Part shown: positions 25,550-34,965 of the stretch, in pieces
Layout of the letters: each line of letters begins with the position of its first letter
Numbering within the stretch: position 1 is the first letter of the stretch
Assembly (NCBI GenBank): GCA_965278995.1
Contig: OZ257136.1
Span: 2,480,001-2,544,000, forward strand
Reading direction: 5' to 3'
Source: JADJYF01 sp965278995
GTDB taxonomy: Bacteria; Pseudomonadota; Gammaproteobacteria; Ga0077536
Length of the DNA: 64,000 nt
Program-made: the position numbers and the translations under genes
Notes under the pieces: model-generated
What the model was told of the DNA's origin: nothing
Databases searched by the model: none
What the model saw: only the letters and a program-made list of their open reading frames with translations

Positions 25550-27430
25550 TTATCCCCGGGTCGCGTCGATGAGGGCCTGGAACGCCGAATCCGCCGCACT
25601 GATGATGCGGGCGGCTGCTTGAAATGCCTGCTGATAGCGGAGCAGGTTCGCTGCCTCTTCCTCGAGATTGACGCCTGAAAGCGAGTCGCGGGCGGCCTGA
25701 GCGTTCTCCGCCAGGGCACTCAGCGCGGAACTGCTGATGTGGGCCTGCTGCGCTTTGGCTCCTACTTCACCGACGAGGATGCCGTAGCTTTCCTGATAAC
25801 TGGCCGTGCCACCGGCGAGTATCGGCGCGAATTGCAGCTGATTGAGCAATAGACCGTTGCTGTTGTCGCCAAAGCCGCCAGCGTTGCTCGCTATGCTGAA
25901 ACTGTCGCCAGCGACAGGTGCACCGCTCACTTGTACTCGCCAGCCGTTGATATCGATATTGGCGCCGCTGGTGTAAGCAATCAATGGACCGGCGCCATTG
26001 ACCTGGTACGTGCTCGGCGGATCGTTGAACACCAGCTGCGTTGTGGTCAGCAATGCTGCATTGGCCGGATTCAGCACGGAGGGTCGCGAGATCGTGGCTT
26101 CGCTGATATTGGCTGTCGCGGCGGCCGTGCGCACAGGGCTCGCCAGCGCGAGATCAGCAGGGTCGCGAACCGCCAGCGCGAGAGCTCGCGGAACGAACTT
26201 GGTTGGTTGTAGCAGATGGCGGTCACCATTTGCCGCCGCCGTCGAAATCGTAATGACCATGCCGTCGACATTGAACGGGCCGGCACCGGATAAGGTCTGC
26301 GTCACGCCATCCGACAATCGCAGCAGCGAGAATGCCGTTCCGTTGTGCGACAGTTCATAATCTGAAGTCGTCAGATTGCCGATATTCGCACTATCGAAAC
26401 TGACCGCGATTGTGCCGCTGTTGCTGCCCGGCGAGCCGACGGTCGGCCCTGGGACGCTGAATAGATCGCTGCCCAGCGCACCTTTGAGTGTCATGCCCTG
26501 ACGATGCTGGGCATTCATCGTGGTGGCAAACGTCACCGCAAGTCTGCCGATCGCATTCCGCGCCGGGTCGAGCGTGTCTTCACGAAAAGCGATCAGTGCG
26601 CCGAGCGAGCCTCCGGAAATGGCATTGCTGACGGCTGAGAACGAACCGCCGGCGTCGAACCCGACTTCGACCCGTGAAGCATCGAAATTGTTGGCCGCTG
26701 TAAGCAGTGGCGAAGAGGAGCCACCGGTCACGACCAACTGGCCATCGCCAACCAGTACATTGACCATGCCATCCGAGCGTTTCTGAACCTGTACGCCAAC
26801 CAGCTCTGAGAGTTCAACCAGCAGTTGCTCTCGTTTATCGAGCAGATCATTGGCCGGTTCGCCCGAAGCCAGCCCGGCGCCGCGCGCGATGGACTGATTG
26901 ATATCCGCGATCGCCGTCGTCATCGAGTTTATCTGTTCGACCGTGCCGCGAATCTGCTGGTTCACGCTGCGCGCGAGACCATTCATCTGCTCTTCCTGCT
27001 CGGCGAAACGGGAGACCAGTGAACTGGCGCTCTCGAGCAGCACCTGGCGGGTCGCCATCAGGCGCGGATCGTTGTTGGCATCGCCCAGGGCGTTGAAATA
27101 GGCGTCCAGTCCACCAGCGACCAGAGCGTCGCCAATCTGTCGATCGACCTGATCGACCAGTTCCGTCATTTTTGTCGCGCTGGCTTCGCTGGCCTTCGAC
27201 AGTCGCAGCTGGTCGACGAGAAATTCATTGGCCAGGCGCCGTATCGATTGAACGTCGACGCCTTTGCCCGCATATCCGACACCGGTGAACTGCGGCTCGC
27301 GCGTTTCGAAAGTCACTCGCTGGCGGCTGTAACCAGCGGTGTTGACGTTGGCGATGTTGTGTCCGGTGGTGGCGAGACCGCGTTGCGAAGCGAGTAGCCC
27401 CGACAGGCCTATATTGAATGTATCCGACAT
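25550..27430 (-). CDS. flgK: Hook-filament junction protein FlgK
   Basis: Junction protein HAP1, 626 residues. The N-terminus is canonical (NIGLSGLLASQRGLATTGHN followed by IANVNTAGYSRQRV), and the C-terminus has GVNLEEEAANLLRYQQAFQA, the conserved terminal helix. The central variable region (about 200-540) forms the D2/D3 domains. It is translated with flgJ (1 nt gap) and flgL (4 nt gap). It should be exported after the FliK/FlhB switch, with FlgN (37246-37662) as chaperone. Confidence 0.97.
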   Translation of the reverse strand: MSDTFNIGLSGLLASQRGLATTGHNIANVNTAGYSRQRVTFETREPQFTGVGYAGKGVDVQSIRRLANEFLVDQLRLSKASEASATKMTELVDQVDRQIGDALVAGGLDAYFNALGDANNDPRLMATRQVLLESASSLVSRFAEQEEQMNGLARSVNQQIRGTVEQINSMTTAIADINQSIARGAGLASGEPANDLLDKREQLLVELSELVGVQVQKRSDGMVNVLVGDGQLVVTGGSSSPLLTAANNFDASRVEVGFDAGGSFSAVSNAISGGSLGALIAFREDTLDPARNAIGRLAVTFATTMNAQHRQGMTLKGALGSDLFSVPGPTVGSPGSNSGTIAVSFDSANIGNLTTSDYELSHNGTAFSLLRLSDGVTQTLSGAGPFNVDGMVITISTAAANGDRHLLQPTKFVPRALALAVRDPADLALASPVRTAAATANISEATISRPSVLNPANAALLTTTQLVFNDPPSTYQVNGAGPLIAYTSGANIDINGWRVQVSGAPVAGDSFSIASNAGGFGDNSNGLLLNQLQFAPILAGGTASYQESYGILVGEVGAKAQQAHISSSALSALAENAQAARDSLSGVNLEEEAANLLRYQQAFQAAARIISAADSAFQALIDATRG

Positions 27431-27431
27431 G

Positions 27432-28370
27432 TCAGTTGCTCACCTGGCTCGCGGGGGAAAAATCGGCATCAGACAGGCTACCGTCAAGGATGGCGATGAT
27501 TTTTCTAGCGTAGGCCGGATCGGTCGCGTAACCCGCGGCGGCGATTTCGGCGGCATAGCGATGTGGACTCGCACCGTGCAGAACCACATCTCGGTATCGC
27601 GGATTCTGGCCGATGAAATCGACGTAGTCCGCAAACGCGCTGCTGGCGTCGTCATAGGCGCGGAACGCAGCGTTGACCATCACGGCGCGGCCACCAATGA
27701 ACTCCGTGGTCTGGACCTTGACTGTCTCGCCGGCCCAGCCGGCACCGGCTTTGATACCGAAATAATTGTGCGAACTGCGGCCATCGGCATGCCGGATGAC
27801 GTGCTCGCCCCAACCCGTCTCCAACGCAGCCTGAGCAAGGATGGCAGCCGGCGAAATACCGAGATTTCCAGCTGCGGCTGCCGCATGCGGCGCCAGTGCG
27901 GCGATGAAACCGTCACGCCCGCTGCGCGCAGCGGGTGTTGAGTCTGAAGCTGCGCTCGAGAGTCGTGGGGTTGCCGTCGTTGCAGGTGCGTAGTCCACGG
28001 TCGGCGCGTAGCGCGGCGTAAACACCGGGGTGCCATCTGCGCGGGTATTGTCGCTCGCGATTTTGTCGTCACCGATCAATTCACTGAATTGACGTGCCAT
28101 GACGGCACCGATGCCGAGATCGGTGTTCTGCGCCATGCTTCGAGCAATCTGTTGGTCGAGCATTTCGCGATAGGTATCCATTTCACTGGAATCGAACAGA
28201 CCGCCCTGCATTTCAGCTTCGCGTGCCGACTTGAGCATCAAATCGACGAACATCGCCTCGAATTCCTGTGCGACCTCATTCATCGTTCCCGATTGATCGG
28301 TACGCGCCGCTTCGCGCAGATGCCCGAAGCGTTTGAAATCGACGTAGCCACCTGCTGTTGCCGCTTGCAT
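27432..28370 (-). CDS. flgJ: Rod-cap and peptidoglycan hydrolase FlgJ
   Basis: Two-domain FlgJ, 312 residues. The N-terminal rod-cap domain includes EVAQEFEAMFVDLMLKSARE and YREMLDQQIARSM. The C-terminal glucosaminidase domain from about residue 145 includes AAILAQAALETGWGEHVI, with the probable catalytic Glu, then SHNYFGIKAG and FRAYDDASSAFADYVDFI. The fused form is typical of Gamma- and Betaproteobacteria. A sigma54-like site lies 33 nt upstream, so flgJKL may be a separate transcript. Confidence 0.95.
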   Translation of the reverse strand: MQAATAGGYVDFKRFGHLREAARTDQSGTMNEVAQEFEAMFVDLMLKSAREAEMQGGLFDSSEMDTYREMLDQQIARSMAQNTDLGIGAVMARQFSELIGDDKIASDNTRADGTPVFTPRYAPTVDYAPATTATPRLSSAASDSTPAARSGRDGFIAALAPHAAAAAGNLGISPAAILAQAALETGWGEHVIRHADGRSSHNYFGIKAGAGWAGETVKVQTTEFIGGRAVMVNAAFRAYDDASSAFADYVDFIGQNPRYRDVVLHGASPHRYAAEIAAAGYATDPAYARKIIAILDGSLSDADFSPASQVSN

Positions 28371-28402
28371 GACCAGCCCTGAACGAAAGTTGCAGAAGGC
28401 AA

Positions 28403-28418
28403 TGCACGAGCAATGCCA
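28403..28418 (-). promoter_or_regulatory. Possible sigma54 promoter of flgJKL
   Basis: Minus-strand TGGCATTGCTCGTGCA keeps GG-N10-GC spacing and the -24 element. The -12 box reads CGTGCA rather than TTGCA, so it is weaker than the others. It lies 33 nt before the flgJ ATG, in a 198-nt gap after flgI. Confidence 0.55.
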
Positions 28419-28504
28419 ATTGACGGGATTGCCCGGGAACAGCGTCGAATCGACTTTAGTTCGTGCCGCGGTGGCAAATTGCAGTGAGCGGGTGGCAATG
28501 GCTG

Positions 28505-28550
28505 CGGCAATAATTGCCGGTAGTCCTGCAGTGCCGCGGTTCCGGCACTG
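28505..28550 (-). terminator. Two hairpins downstream of flgI
   Basis: In flgI-sense order, CAGTGCCG/CGGCACTG (28529-28550, 6-nt loop) begins 18 nt after the flgI stop. It is followed by the near-perfect palindrome CGGCAATAATTGCCG (28505-28519). No long T-run follows, so this is a processing or attenuation site rather than a textbook terminator. It marks the boundary between flgF-I and flgJ-L. Confidence 0.5.
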
Positions 28551-28568
28551 AGATAGACCAATCGAGGT

Positions 28569-29672
28569 CTAGATAATGATCAACTCAGCGCGAAGTGCAC
28601 CGGCTTCCTTCAATGCTTCCAGGATCGCGACGAGGTCACCTGGCGCGGCGCCGACACCGTTGACGGCCTGCACGATGTCGTCGAGCGAGACGCCGGGGTT
28701 GAACAGGAACATCCGATTGGCCGCTTGTTCGACATCGATGTTGTTCTTTGCGACGACAGCGGTCTGCCCACCGGACAACGGGCCAGGTTGACTGACGATG
28801 GGGTTGTTGCTGATCGTGACTGTCAGACTGCCGTGCGTGACTGCGGCGGCACTCACCGTCACCTTGTTGCCGATGACAACGGTCCCGGTACGTGAATTCA
28901 CCACGACTTTGGCTGGCGCATCGCCGGGATTGACTTCGATGTTTTCGACTATCGACATGAAGGCAACACGCTGCGCCGGATCGGCCGGTGCGACGATGCG
29001 TACTGAAGTCCCGTCGACCGCAGCCGCCGAATTGGCTCCGAGTGCATGGTCGATGGCCTCGACCACGCGCGAGGCGGTGGTGAAATCCTGACGGTGCAGA
29101 TTGAGCGTCAGGTATTCGGTATCCAGAAATGGCGAGGCGACTTCGCGCTCAACGGTGGCACCGTTGGGAATACGGCCTACACTCGGCACATTGACCGTTA
29201 TCCGTGAGCCATCCTCGGCCTCGACGCCAAATCCACCGACGACAAGATTGCCCTGCGCCATCGCGTAAACCCCGCCATCGGCACCTTTCAGCGGTGTCAT
29301 GACCAGACTACCGCCGCGCAGGCTCTTGGCATTGCCGATGGACGACACGGTGACATCGATATTAGCGCCAGGTTTGGCGAACGGCGGCAGATTGGCGTGC
29401 ACCAGCACCGCTGCGACATTTTTCAATTGCGGGTTGGCATCCGGGGGCAGCGTCACACCGAGCTGATTCAGCATGCTGCGAATACTCTGGATGGTGAACT
29501 GTGTCTGCGAAGTCTGATCACCGGTACCGTTCAGGCCGACCACCAGGCCGTAGCCGATAAGTTGATTTTCGCGCACACCGGCGACCTGAGCGAGATCCTT
29601 GATGCGTTCCGCGTGCGCGCAATTCATGAATGCCACGCAACATAACGCGAACGCAACGAGTCGATTACACAT
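28569..29672 (-). CDS. flgI: Flagellar P-ring protein FlgI
   Basis: Periplasmic P-ring subunit, 367 residues, with a cleavable signal peptide (MCNRLVAFALCCVAFMNCAHA) and the conserved mature start ERIKDLAQVAGVRENQLIGY followed by GLVVGLNGTGDQT. Other family blocks are KNVAAVLVHANLPPFAKPG and VKVVVNSRTGTVVIGNKVTV (in part), and the C-terminus ILEALKEAGALRAELIII. It presupposes a Gram-negative envelope. Confidence 0.97.
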   Translation of the reverse strand: MCNRLVAFALCCVAFMNCAHAERIKDLAQVAGVRENQLIGYGLVVGLNGTGDQTSQTQFTIQSIRSMLNQLGVTLPPDANPQLKNVAAVLVHANLPPFAKPGANIDVTVSSIGNAKSLRGGSLVMTPLKGADGGVYAMAQGNLVVGGFGVEAEDGSRITVNVPSVGRIPNGATVEREVASPFLDTEYLTLNLHRQDFTTASRVVEAIDHALGANSAAAVDGTSVRIVAPADPAQRVAFMSIVENIEVNPGDAPAKVVVNSRTGTVVIGNKVTVSAAAVTHGSLTVTISNNPIVSQPGPLSGGQTAVVAKNNIDVEQAANRMFLFNPGVSLDDIVQAVNGVGAAPGDLVAILEALKEAGALRAELIII

Positions 29673-29717
29673 GTCGAATACTCCAGAACGGCCGGCCGGG
29701 CACGGCGGGCCTCGTGT

Positions 29718-30443
29718 TCAAAACGGAAACAGCGCGCTGGCGAAGAATCGCGACAGCCAGCCCATGCGATTGGATTCGGCGGTGGCGCCATCACCGTTAT
29801 AGACGATTGTCGCATCAGCAACCTTGGTCGAAGGAACCGAGTTGTCAGACGCGATATCGACCGGTCGCACAATGCCTGAGAGTTTGATGTATTCGTTGCC
29901 TTGATTGATGTTCAAGCGCTTCTCACCCCGCACCATCAGATTGCCATTGGGCAGAACGTCGGCAACCGTGACCGTGATGTCGCCGGCCAGGGAATTGCTG
30001 ACTGAGGAGTCGGCAGCGCCTTCGAAATCGTGGTTCGAGCCGAGGCTTGTCTCTAACGTGTTGCCCCGAGTGGCAGCGAGCGGAAGTATTCCGGGCAACG
30101 CAAACTCGGGCGAGGTGCCGAGTATGGTCGGATTGTCGATATTGTTTTCCTGATCGCGCGTGATGCTCGTATCGGCTTTTTTCTTTGCCGTATTGCTCTC
30201 GGCCAGCACGATGGTCAGGATGTCGCCGACGCGATGTGCCTTGATATCCTGGAACAGCGCAACGTCGTAGCCGGATTGAAATATGGCGCCGGTCGCGGCC
30301 TGCGCCGGCTGCGGGCTGTCGTGTACCGCCGGGTATGAGACCGCATATTCGGGGTCGCGTATCGGATTCGAGTTGCAGCCGGCAACGAGCAGCAGTGCCG
30401 CTCCTGCAGCGAGCACACGAATGACCGGGTTGAGTAAATACAT
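29718..30443 (-). CDS. flgH: Flagellar L-ring lipoprotein FlgH
   Basis: Outer-membrane ring lipoprotein of 241 residues. The lipobox LVAGC follows a hydrophobic signal (VIRVLAAGAALLLVAGC), giving a lipidated Cys near residue 23. Conserved blocks are LFQDIKAHRVGDILTIVLAE, VLPNGNLMVRGEKRLNINQG, and IKLSGIVRPVDIASDNSVPS. The C-terminus (NRMGWLSRFFASALFPF) is typical. Confidence 0.96.
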   Translation of the reverse strand: MYLLNPVIRVLAAGAALLLVAGCNSNPIRDPEYAVSYPAVHDSPQPAQAATGAIFQSGYDVALFQDIKAHRVGDILTIVLAESNTAKKKADTSITRDQENNIDNPTILGTSPEFALPGILPLAATRGNTLETSLGSNHDFEGAADSSVSNSLAGDITVTVADVLPNGNLMVRGEKRLNINQGNEYIKLSGIVRPVDIASDNSVPSTKVADATIVYNGDGATAESNRMGWLSRFFASALFPF

Positions 30444-30476
30444 ATTGGATTACCTGGTGACGTGATGACGCGGTGA

Positions 30477-31262
30477 CTACAGCGTCTGCGAAACGAACTG
30501 CAGCATCTCGTCAGTCGTCTGTATGGCCTTGGAGTTCATCTCGTAGGCGCGCTGCGTTTCAATCATGTCGACAAGTTCCTCGACGACGTTGACATTCGAA
30601 CTCTCGACCGAACCTTGAATGAGCGTGCCGATCCCGTTCAAACCGGGTGTACCGGTCTGCGGGTTGCCGCTCGCTACCGTCTCCTTGAACAGGTTCTCGC
30701 CTATCGGTTGCAGCCCCTGGGGATTGATGAAATCCGCCAGCTGCAGATTACCTATCTGGGTTGGCGCGTTGCTGCCTGCCGTCAGTGCCGACACGGTGCC
30801 ATCCGGCGCGATAGTCACGCTGAGCGTCTCACTCGGAATAGTGATGCCGGGATCGATCTCGTAGCCTGACGCAGTGACGATTTGTCCCTGCGAATTCATC
30901 GACAAGCCGCCGTCACGCGAATAAGCGGTCGAACCGTCCGGCATCAGCACTTGCAGAAAGCCACGACCTTGGATGGCGATATCGAGCGCGTTTTCAGTCT
31001 GCGTGAGGGTGCCCTGCGTGAAGATCTTGGCCGTGGCGACGGTGCGCACACCGGTACCTAGCATGAGGCCGGACGGCAGTTCGGTGCTTTGCGATGACGC
31101 CGCGCCAGGTTGCGCGACTGTTTCGTAGAGCAAATCCTCGAACGTCGGGCGGCTTTTCTTGTAGCCGGTCGTCGACACGTTGGCGAGATTGTGCGAAATG
31201 ACGGCAAGTCGCGTCTGCTGGGCGTCGAGACCACTCTGTGCAATGTTCAATGCTGAAGCCAT
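30477..31262 (-). CDS. flgG: Distal rod protein FlgG
   Basis: Distal rod protein, 261 residues, the usual length. The N-terminal Flg_bb_rod motif reads LNIAQSGLDAQQTRLAVISH then NLANVSTTGYKKSRP, followed by the FlgG-specific segment after it (FEDLLYETV). It includes GTLTQTENALDIAIQGRGFL. The C-terminus ends SNVNVVEELVDMIETQRAYE then MNSKAIQTTDEMLQFVSQTL. Confidence 0.97.
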   Translation of the reverse strand: MASALNIAQSGLDAQQTRLAVISHNLANVSTTGYKKSRPTFEDLLYETVAQPGAASSQSTELPSGLMLGTGVRTVATAKIFTQGTLTQTENALDIAIQGRGFLQVLMPDGSTAYSRDGGLSMNSQGQIVTASGYEIDPGITIPSETLSVTIAPDGTVSALTAGSNAPTQIGNLQLADFINPQGLQPIGENLFKETVASGNPQTGTPGLNGIGTLIQGSVESSNVNVVEELVDMIETQRAYEMNSKAIQTTDEMLQFVSQTL

Positions 31263-31297
31263 GAGCTGCTTTTTCCGCTGAGGTTACTGATTGGGTC

Positions 31298-32041
31298 TCA
31301 ACCGCCGAGATTGAGCAGCCGCGCATCGGCTGCGTCCATCTGCTGGGCAGTGGCCATGGCCTTGACGGCCGTTTCATACTGGCGCGCGTTCTCGATGATG
31401 CGAACCATCTCGGCAACGCTGTTCACGTTACTGTGTTCAATGGCGCCGCGAAGGATCCGCACGCTGGCGTCGGGCGCCGCGCTGCTGCCGTCCTGCAGGC
31501 GGATGAGTCCGTCTGCGCTCTTCGTCAGCAGGCTTACATCCGGTTTGACCAGGCGGATGCGGTCAACCTGAGCGAGCGCATTGGCAGCTTGGCCGACGGG
31601 CCTTATGGAGATCGTGCCGTCGCTGCCGATGGTCACCGATTCCGCCTGCGGCAGCGCTATCGGCCCGCCATTGCCGAGCACCGGCAGGCCCGTTCCGGTC
31701 TGCAGCTGACCGTTGACTGTCAATTGCAGATCGCCGGCACGCGTATACGCTTCGCTGCCATCCGGCGCCTGCACCGCAATGAAGCCCTCGCCGTTGATTG
31801 CGATATCGAGATCGTTGCCGGTCGTTTCGATCGAACCCGGCGCGAAGTTGGTGCCTGGCCTCTCGGTCATGGCAAAAGCGCGCGAAGGAAAACCCGGACC
31901 GTAGACCGGCATCGCGCGGACTGCTTCGAAATCGGCTTTGAAGCCGGCCGTGCTCGCGTTGGCCAGATTCTGCGTCGCCAGCGACTGTGCATTCATCATC
32001 TGCTTGGCGGCAGACATCGCGAGATACAGCATGCGGTCCAT
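31298..32041 (-). CDS. flgF: Proximal rod protein FlgF
   Basis: Rod protein of 247 residues. It starts MDRMLYLAMSAAKQMMNAQS and carries NLANASTAGFKADFEAVRAM. It contains the paralogue-typical TGNDLDIAINGEGFIAVQAP, and the C-terminal helix SNVNSVAEMVRIIENARQYE. It is distinguished from FlgG by its N-terminus and its place after flgE. Confidence 0.96.
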   Translation of the reverse strand: MDRMLYLAMSAAKQMMNAQSLATQNLANASTAGFKADFEAVRAMPVYGPGFPSRAFAMTERPGTNFAPGSIETTGNDLDIAINGEGFIAVQAPDGSEAYTRAGDLQLTVNGQLQTGTGLPVLGNGGPIALPQAESVTIGSDGTISIRPVGQAANALAQVDRIRLVKPDVSLLTKSADGLIRLQDGSSAAPDASVRILRGAIEHSNVNSVAEMVRIIENARQYETAVKAMATAQQMDAADARLLNLGG

Positions 32042-32073
32042 AATCGGGTTCCGGCGTTTTTATCAGCGGGCTA

Positions 32074-33288
32074 TCAACGGATATTGATCACGGACTGCGT
32101 CACTGCATCGGCGGTCTGGATCACTTCGGTGTTGGCCTGAAAGTTCCGCTGCGCGATGATCAGGGCGACCAGTTCGGCTGAGAGGTCGACGTTCGAATCT
32201 TCCAGCGCGCCGCCCTGGATCAGGCCCAGACTGGCCGTGCCGGGTTTGCCCTCGAGCACCACGCCGGAAGCAAAAGTCTCGGACCAGGCATTGCCGCCCA
32301 GCGGGCGCAAGCCCTGCGGATTGGGGAAATTCGCCAATCCGACCTGACCCTGGATGGCCGATTGGCCATTGGTGAAGCGCGCCAGAATGACACCTTCACT
32401 GTCGATGTCGATGCCCGCCAGGCTGCCTGTCGTGTAGCCGTCCTGGGTCAGCTTGCTGACGCCGAAAGGAGCGCCGAACATCGTCGAACTGGAAATGGTG
32501 GACGTAAGATTGATCGGGTTGACGCCCGCGCTGGGCGTGAACGCCGGCAACGTGAACTGGCCGCTGGCCGGCGTTTGCAGAATACCTGCGCCATCGAACA
32601 CGATAGTGTTCGGTGTGCCGACCACGGTGCCGTCGACATAGGAATGCATCTGCCAGGTATTGACCGCCGAATCGCGGACGAAATACATCTGCATGAGATG
32701 CGAGCCGCCTTGCGAATCGAAGATGTTGAGCGCCGTCGTTTCGTTGTAGGAGTTGGAATCCAGCGGATTGAACACCGCCACTACCGGCGGCACTGCATTG
32801 GCGTCGAAATTCGCACCGATGATGACGCCAGTGCTCGCCTGTGGCGGATTGTTGGCCTGCGACAACTGCAAAGGCTGCAGTGCGCCGCTGATGTTGCCAG
32901 CGGTGTCGGCACCGAAAGCCATCAGCTGATGGTTGCTCGAGTTGACGATGTAACCATCACGATCGAGACCGAAAGCACCATCGCGTGAGTACAACCGCTC
33001 GCCGTTGTTGTTCATCATGAAAAAGCCCTCGCCGCTGATGGCGAGGTCGAGCGCGTTATCGGTGAACGACACGTTACCCTGCTCGAACTGCTGGGCGATG
33101 CGCGCCGTATCGACGCCGCGACCGGTAGCGTTGGACGCGCCACCCGTACTGGAAACAGCAAAGACGTCCTGGAATTCGGCGCGCGACCGCTTGAAGCCGG
33201 TGGTGGCCGAATTGGCGATGTTGTTTCCAATGACGTTCAGTTCGTTGGAAGCGGCGTCGAGGCCGCTGATGGCTGCTTTAAATGGCAT
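32074..33288 (-). CDS. flgE: Flagellar hook protein FlgE
   Basis: Hook subunit of 404 residues. The N-terminal motif is FKAAISGLDAASNELNVIGN followed by IANSATTGFKRSRAEF, and the body includes ALDLAISGEGFFMMNNNGER. The C-terminal motif is SNVDLSAELVALIIAQRNFQ then ANTEVIQTADAVTQSVINIR. It is polymerised under the FlgD cap, with length controlled by FliK. Confidence 0.97.
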   Translation of the reverse strand: MPFKAAISGLDAASNELNVIGNNIANSATTGFKRSRAEFQDVFAVSSTGGASNATGRGVDTARIAQQFEQGNVSFTDNALDLAISGEGFFMMNNNGERLYSRDGAFGLDRDGYIVNSSNHQLMAFGADTAGNISGALQPLQLSQANNPPQASTGVIIGANFDANAVPPVVAVFNPLDSNSYNETTALNIFDSQGGSHLMQMYFVRDSAVNTWQMHSYVDGTVVGTPNTIVFDGAGILQTPASGQFTLPAFTPSAGVNPINLTSTISSSTMFGAPFGVSKLTQDGYTTGSLAGIDIDSEGVILARFTNGQSAIQGQVGLANFPNPQGLRPLGGNAWSETFASGVVLEGKPGTASLGLIQGGALEDSNVDLSAELVALIIAQRNFQANTEVIQTADAVTQSVINIR

Positions 33289-33312
33289 GATGCGCTCCGA
33301 ATGCTGCGGTGT

Positions 33313-33990
33313 TTAAAGGATCTCGAGGACGTCAGCCATGTCCACGGGACCAACCCCGTCGACATTGAGGGTCGGCGGCAACCCGTTACGTGCCAGGCTG
33401 ACACTATCGACGCGTGCGCGGACGATGCCGGCAAGCGCCTGTGACTGACCGTTGATGTTGGCCTCGAACTTGACGCCATAGGTGCCGGCGCGCGCCATGC
33501 TGCCGGCATCCGTGCGACCGTCCCAGGCGAGTTGCAGATTGCCGGCCTCCTGCGGACCGAGCAGAAACTGACGCACGACCTGTCCGCTGGCATCCGACAA
33601 CGTGACCCGAACGTTGCTCGCTGCTGTCGGCAACTGTGCAGCAAGCGCGGCACTGCCTCCGGCAGCGATCTTGACCGTATTACTTGGTATGACGACGTCG
33701 CGCCCAACCATGGTTGAGGCCTGCAATGCCTGATTGGATTGCAGCGAACTTGCCAGCGTTGCGAACGATTGCTGAAGTTCGGTGATGCCGTTGACGGTAC
33801 CGAACTGGGCAATCTGGCCGAGGAAGTCGCCGCTTTCCATCGGCTTCATCGGATCCTGATTCTTCAGCTGGGTAACCATCAGATCGAAAAATTGCTGTTG
33901 GCCAAGTTCACTTTTCTTGGTTTTGCCCTCGTTCTCGGCAATGCGGTATTGCTCGAGCCCGGCGGGCAGGATGGCTGAGGTTTTATCCAT
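33313..33990 (-). CDS. flgD: Hook-assembly scaffold protein FlgD
   Basis: Hook cap protein of 225 residues. The N-terminal export and capping segment is conserved: LGQQQFFDLMVTQLKNQDPM then KPMESGDFLGQIAQFGTVNG. A FlgD-Ig/Tudor region follows, with LAWDGRTDAGSMARAGTYGV. It lies between flgC and flgE in the flgBCDE order. Confidence 0.96.
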   Translation of the reverse strand: MDKTSAILPAGLEQYRIAENEGKTKKSELGQQQFFDLMVTQLKNQDPMKPMESGDFLGQIAQFGTVNGITELQQSFATLASSLQSNQALQASTMVGRDVVIPSNTVKIAAGGSAALAAQLPTAASNVRVTLSDASGQVVRQFLLGPQEAGNLQLAWDGRTDAGSMARAGTYGVKFEANINGQSQALAGIVRARVDSVSLARNGLPPTLNVDGVGPVDMADVLEIL

Positions 33991-34006
33991 GACGGGATAC
34001 CTGTGC

Positions 34007-34426
34007 TTACTGGCCGAGGGCCAGGGTCTGTTGCAACATGCGCTTGGATGCTTCCATCACGTCGACATTGGTCTGGTAGCTGCGCGATGCCGAAATCATA
34101 TTGGCCATCTCTTCGACGACATTGACATTGGGCAGGAAGACATAGCCCTGTTCGTCAGCGAGCGGATGGTTCGGTTGGTATTCACGGCGCAATGGCGCCT
34201 GGCTTTCGACAATGCCCTCCACCCGCACGCCACCGGTAGAGCCGCCGAATGCGCCGAGTGCATCGTCGAGTAGCGGAGCGAACACGGCTTGCCGGGCACG
34301 GTAAGTCTGCCCACTGCTGCTCGAAGCGCTGTTGGCGTTGGCCATATTGCTGGCGGTCGTATTCATGCGCACGGACTCGGCCGTCAGGGCCGAGCCGGCA
34401 ATCTCGAAAATATTGAACAGCGACAT
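34007..34426 (-). CDS. flgC: Proximal rod protein FlgC
   Basis: Rod protein, 139 residues from the ATG at 34426 (MSLFNIFEIAGSALTAESVR). A TTG two codons upstream is possible but less likely. The rod motif is NTTASNMANANSASSSSGQT. The C-terminus has PNVNVVEEMANMISASRSYQ then TNVDVMEASKRMLQQTLALG. The start is 2 nt after the flgB stop. Confidence 0.96.
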   Translation of the reverse strand: MSLFNIFEIAGSALTAESVRMNTTASNMANANSASSSSGQTYRARQAVFAPLLDDALGAFGGSTGGVRVEGIVESQAPLRREYQPNHPLADEQGYVFLPNVNVVEEMANMISASRSYQTNVDVMEASKRMLQQTLALGQ

Positions 34427-34428
34427 CG

Positions 34429-34821
34429 TCAATCTCCGCGCAGCGCCGAGGTCAGGCCGGCAATGCGTCCATTCAGGAAAGTCAGACTGGCCTGATAACG
34501 CAGCGCGTTATCGAGATAGGCAGCGCGTTCGAGCTGCACATCAACGGTGTTCTGATCCATCGAAGCCTGCAGCGGCTGGCGATACAGCAGTGCGTCGCCG
34601 GCAGCGGTGCCGTCTGCCGTGAGGTGACCGCGACGCGTGGCAGTGAGCTGGCTGGCGCTGCCGTCGAGATGGCGAGCCAGGACGTTACGAAAATCGAGAT
34701 CGCGCGCCTGATATCCAGGCGTGTCGGCGTTGGCCAGATTGGTCGCCAGCACTTCGGCCCGGCGGGCGCGAAAAGCGATGGCGTCGGCATGCAGGCCAAA
34801 GGCATCGTTGAGTGAGGGCAT
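34429..34821 (-). CDS. flgB: Proximal rod protein FlgB
   Basis: Rod protein of 130 residues and first gene of flgBCDE. The N-terminus includes FGLHADAIAFRARRAEVLAT then NLANADTPGYQARDLDFRNV, the FlgB signature. The C-terminal helix reads VDVQLERAAYLDNALRYQAS. A sigma54-type promoter lies 36 nt upstream. Confidence 0.97.
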   Translation of the reverse strand: MPSLNDAFGLHADAIAFRARRAEVLATNLANADTPGYQARDLDFRNVLARHLDGSASQLTATRRGHLTADGTAAGDALLYRQPLQASMDQNTVDVQLERAAYLDNALRYQASLTFLNGRIAGLTSALRGD

Positions 34822-34856
34822 GTATCGGGTCTCCGCTAACTGACGGAAGACCGAAA

Positions 34857-34872
34857 TGCGAAACGCGTGCCA
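34857..34872 (-). promoter_or_regulatory. Sigma54 promoter of flgBCDE
   Basis: Minus-strand TGGCACGCGTTTCGCA has a perfect -24 box (TGGCACG), exact GG-N10-GC spacing and one mismatch in the -12 box. It lies 36 nt before the flgB ATG. Confidence 0.78.
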
Positions 34873-34965
34873 ACAGCCGCAAGGCTTAGGGATCAGCAGT
34901 TTAGTTCATGCATCCAGGTGCGGGCAGGCGGCAGGCGGCAAAGCTCGGCCGCTGCTGGCGGCAAC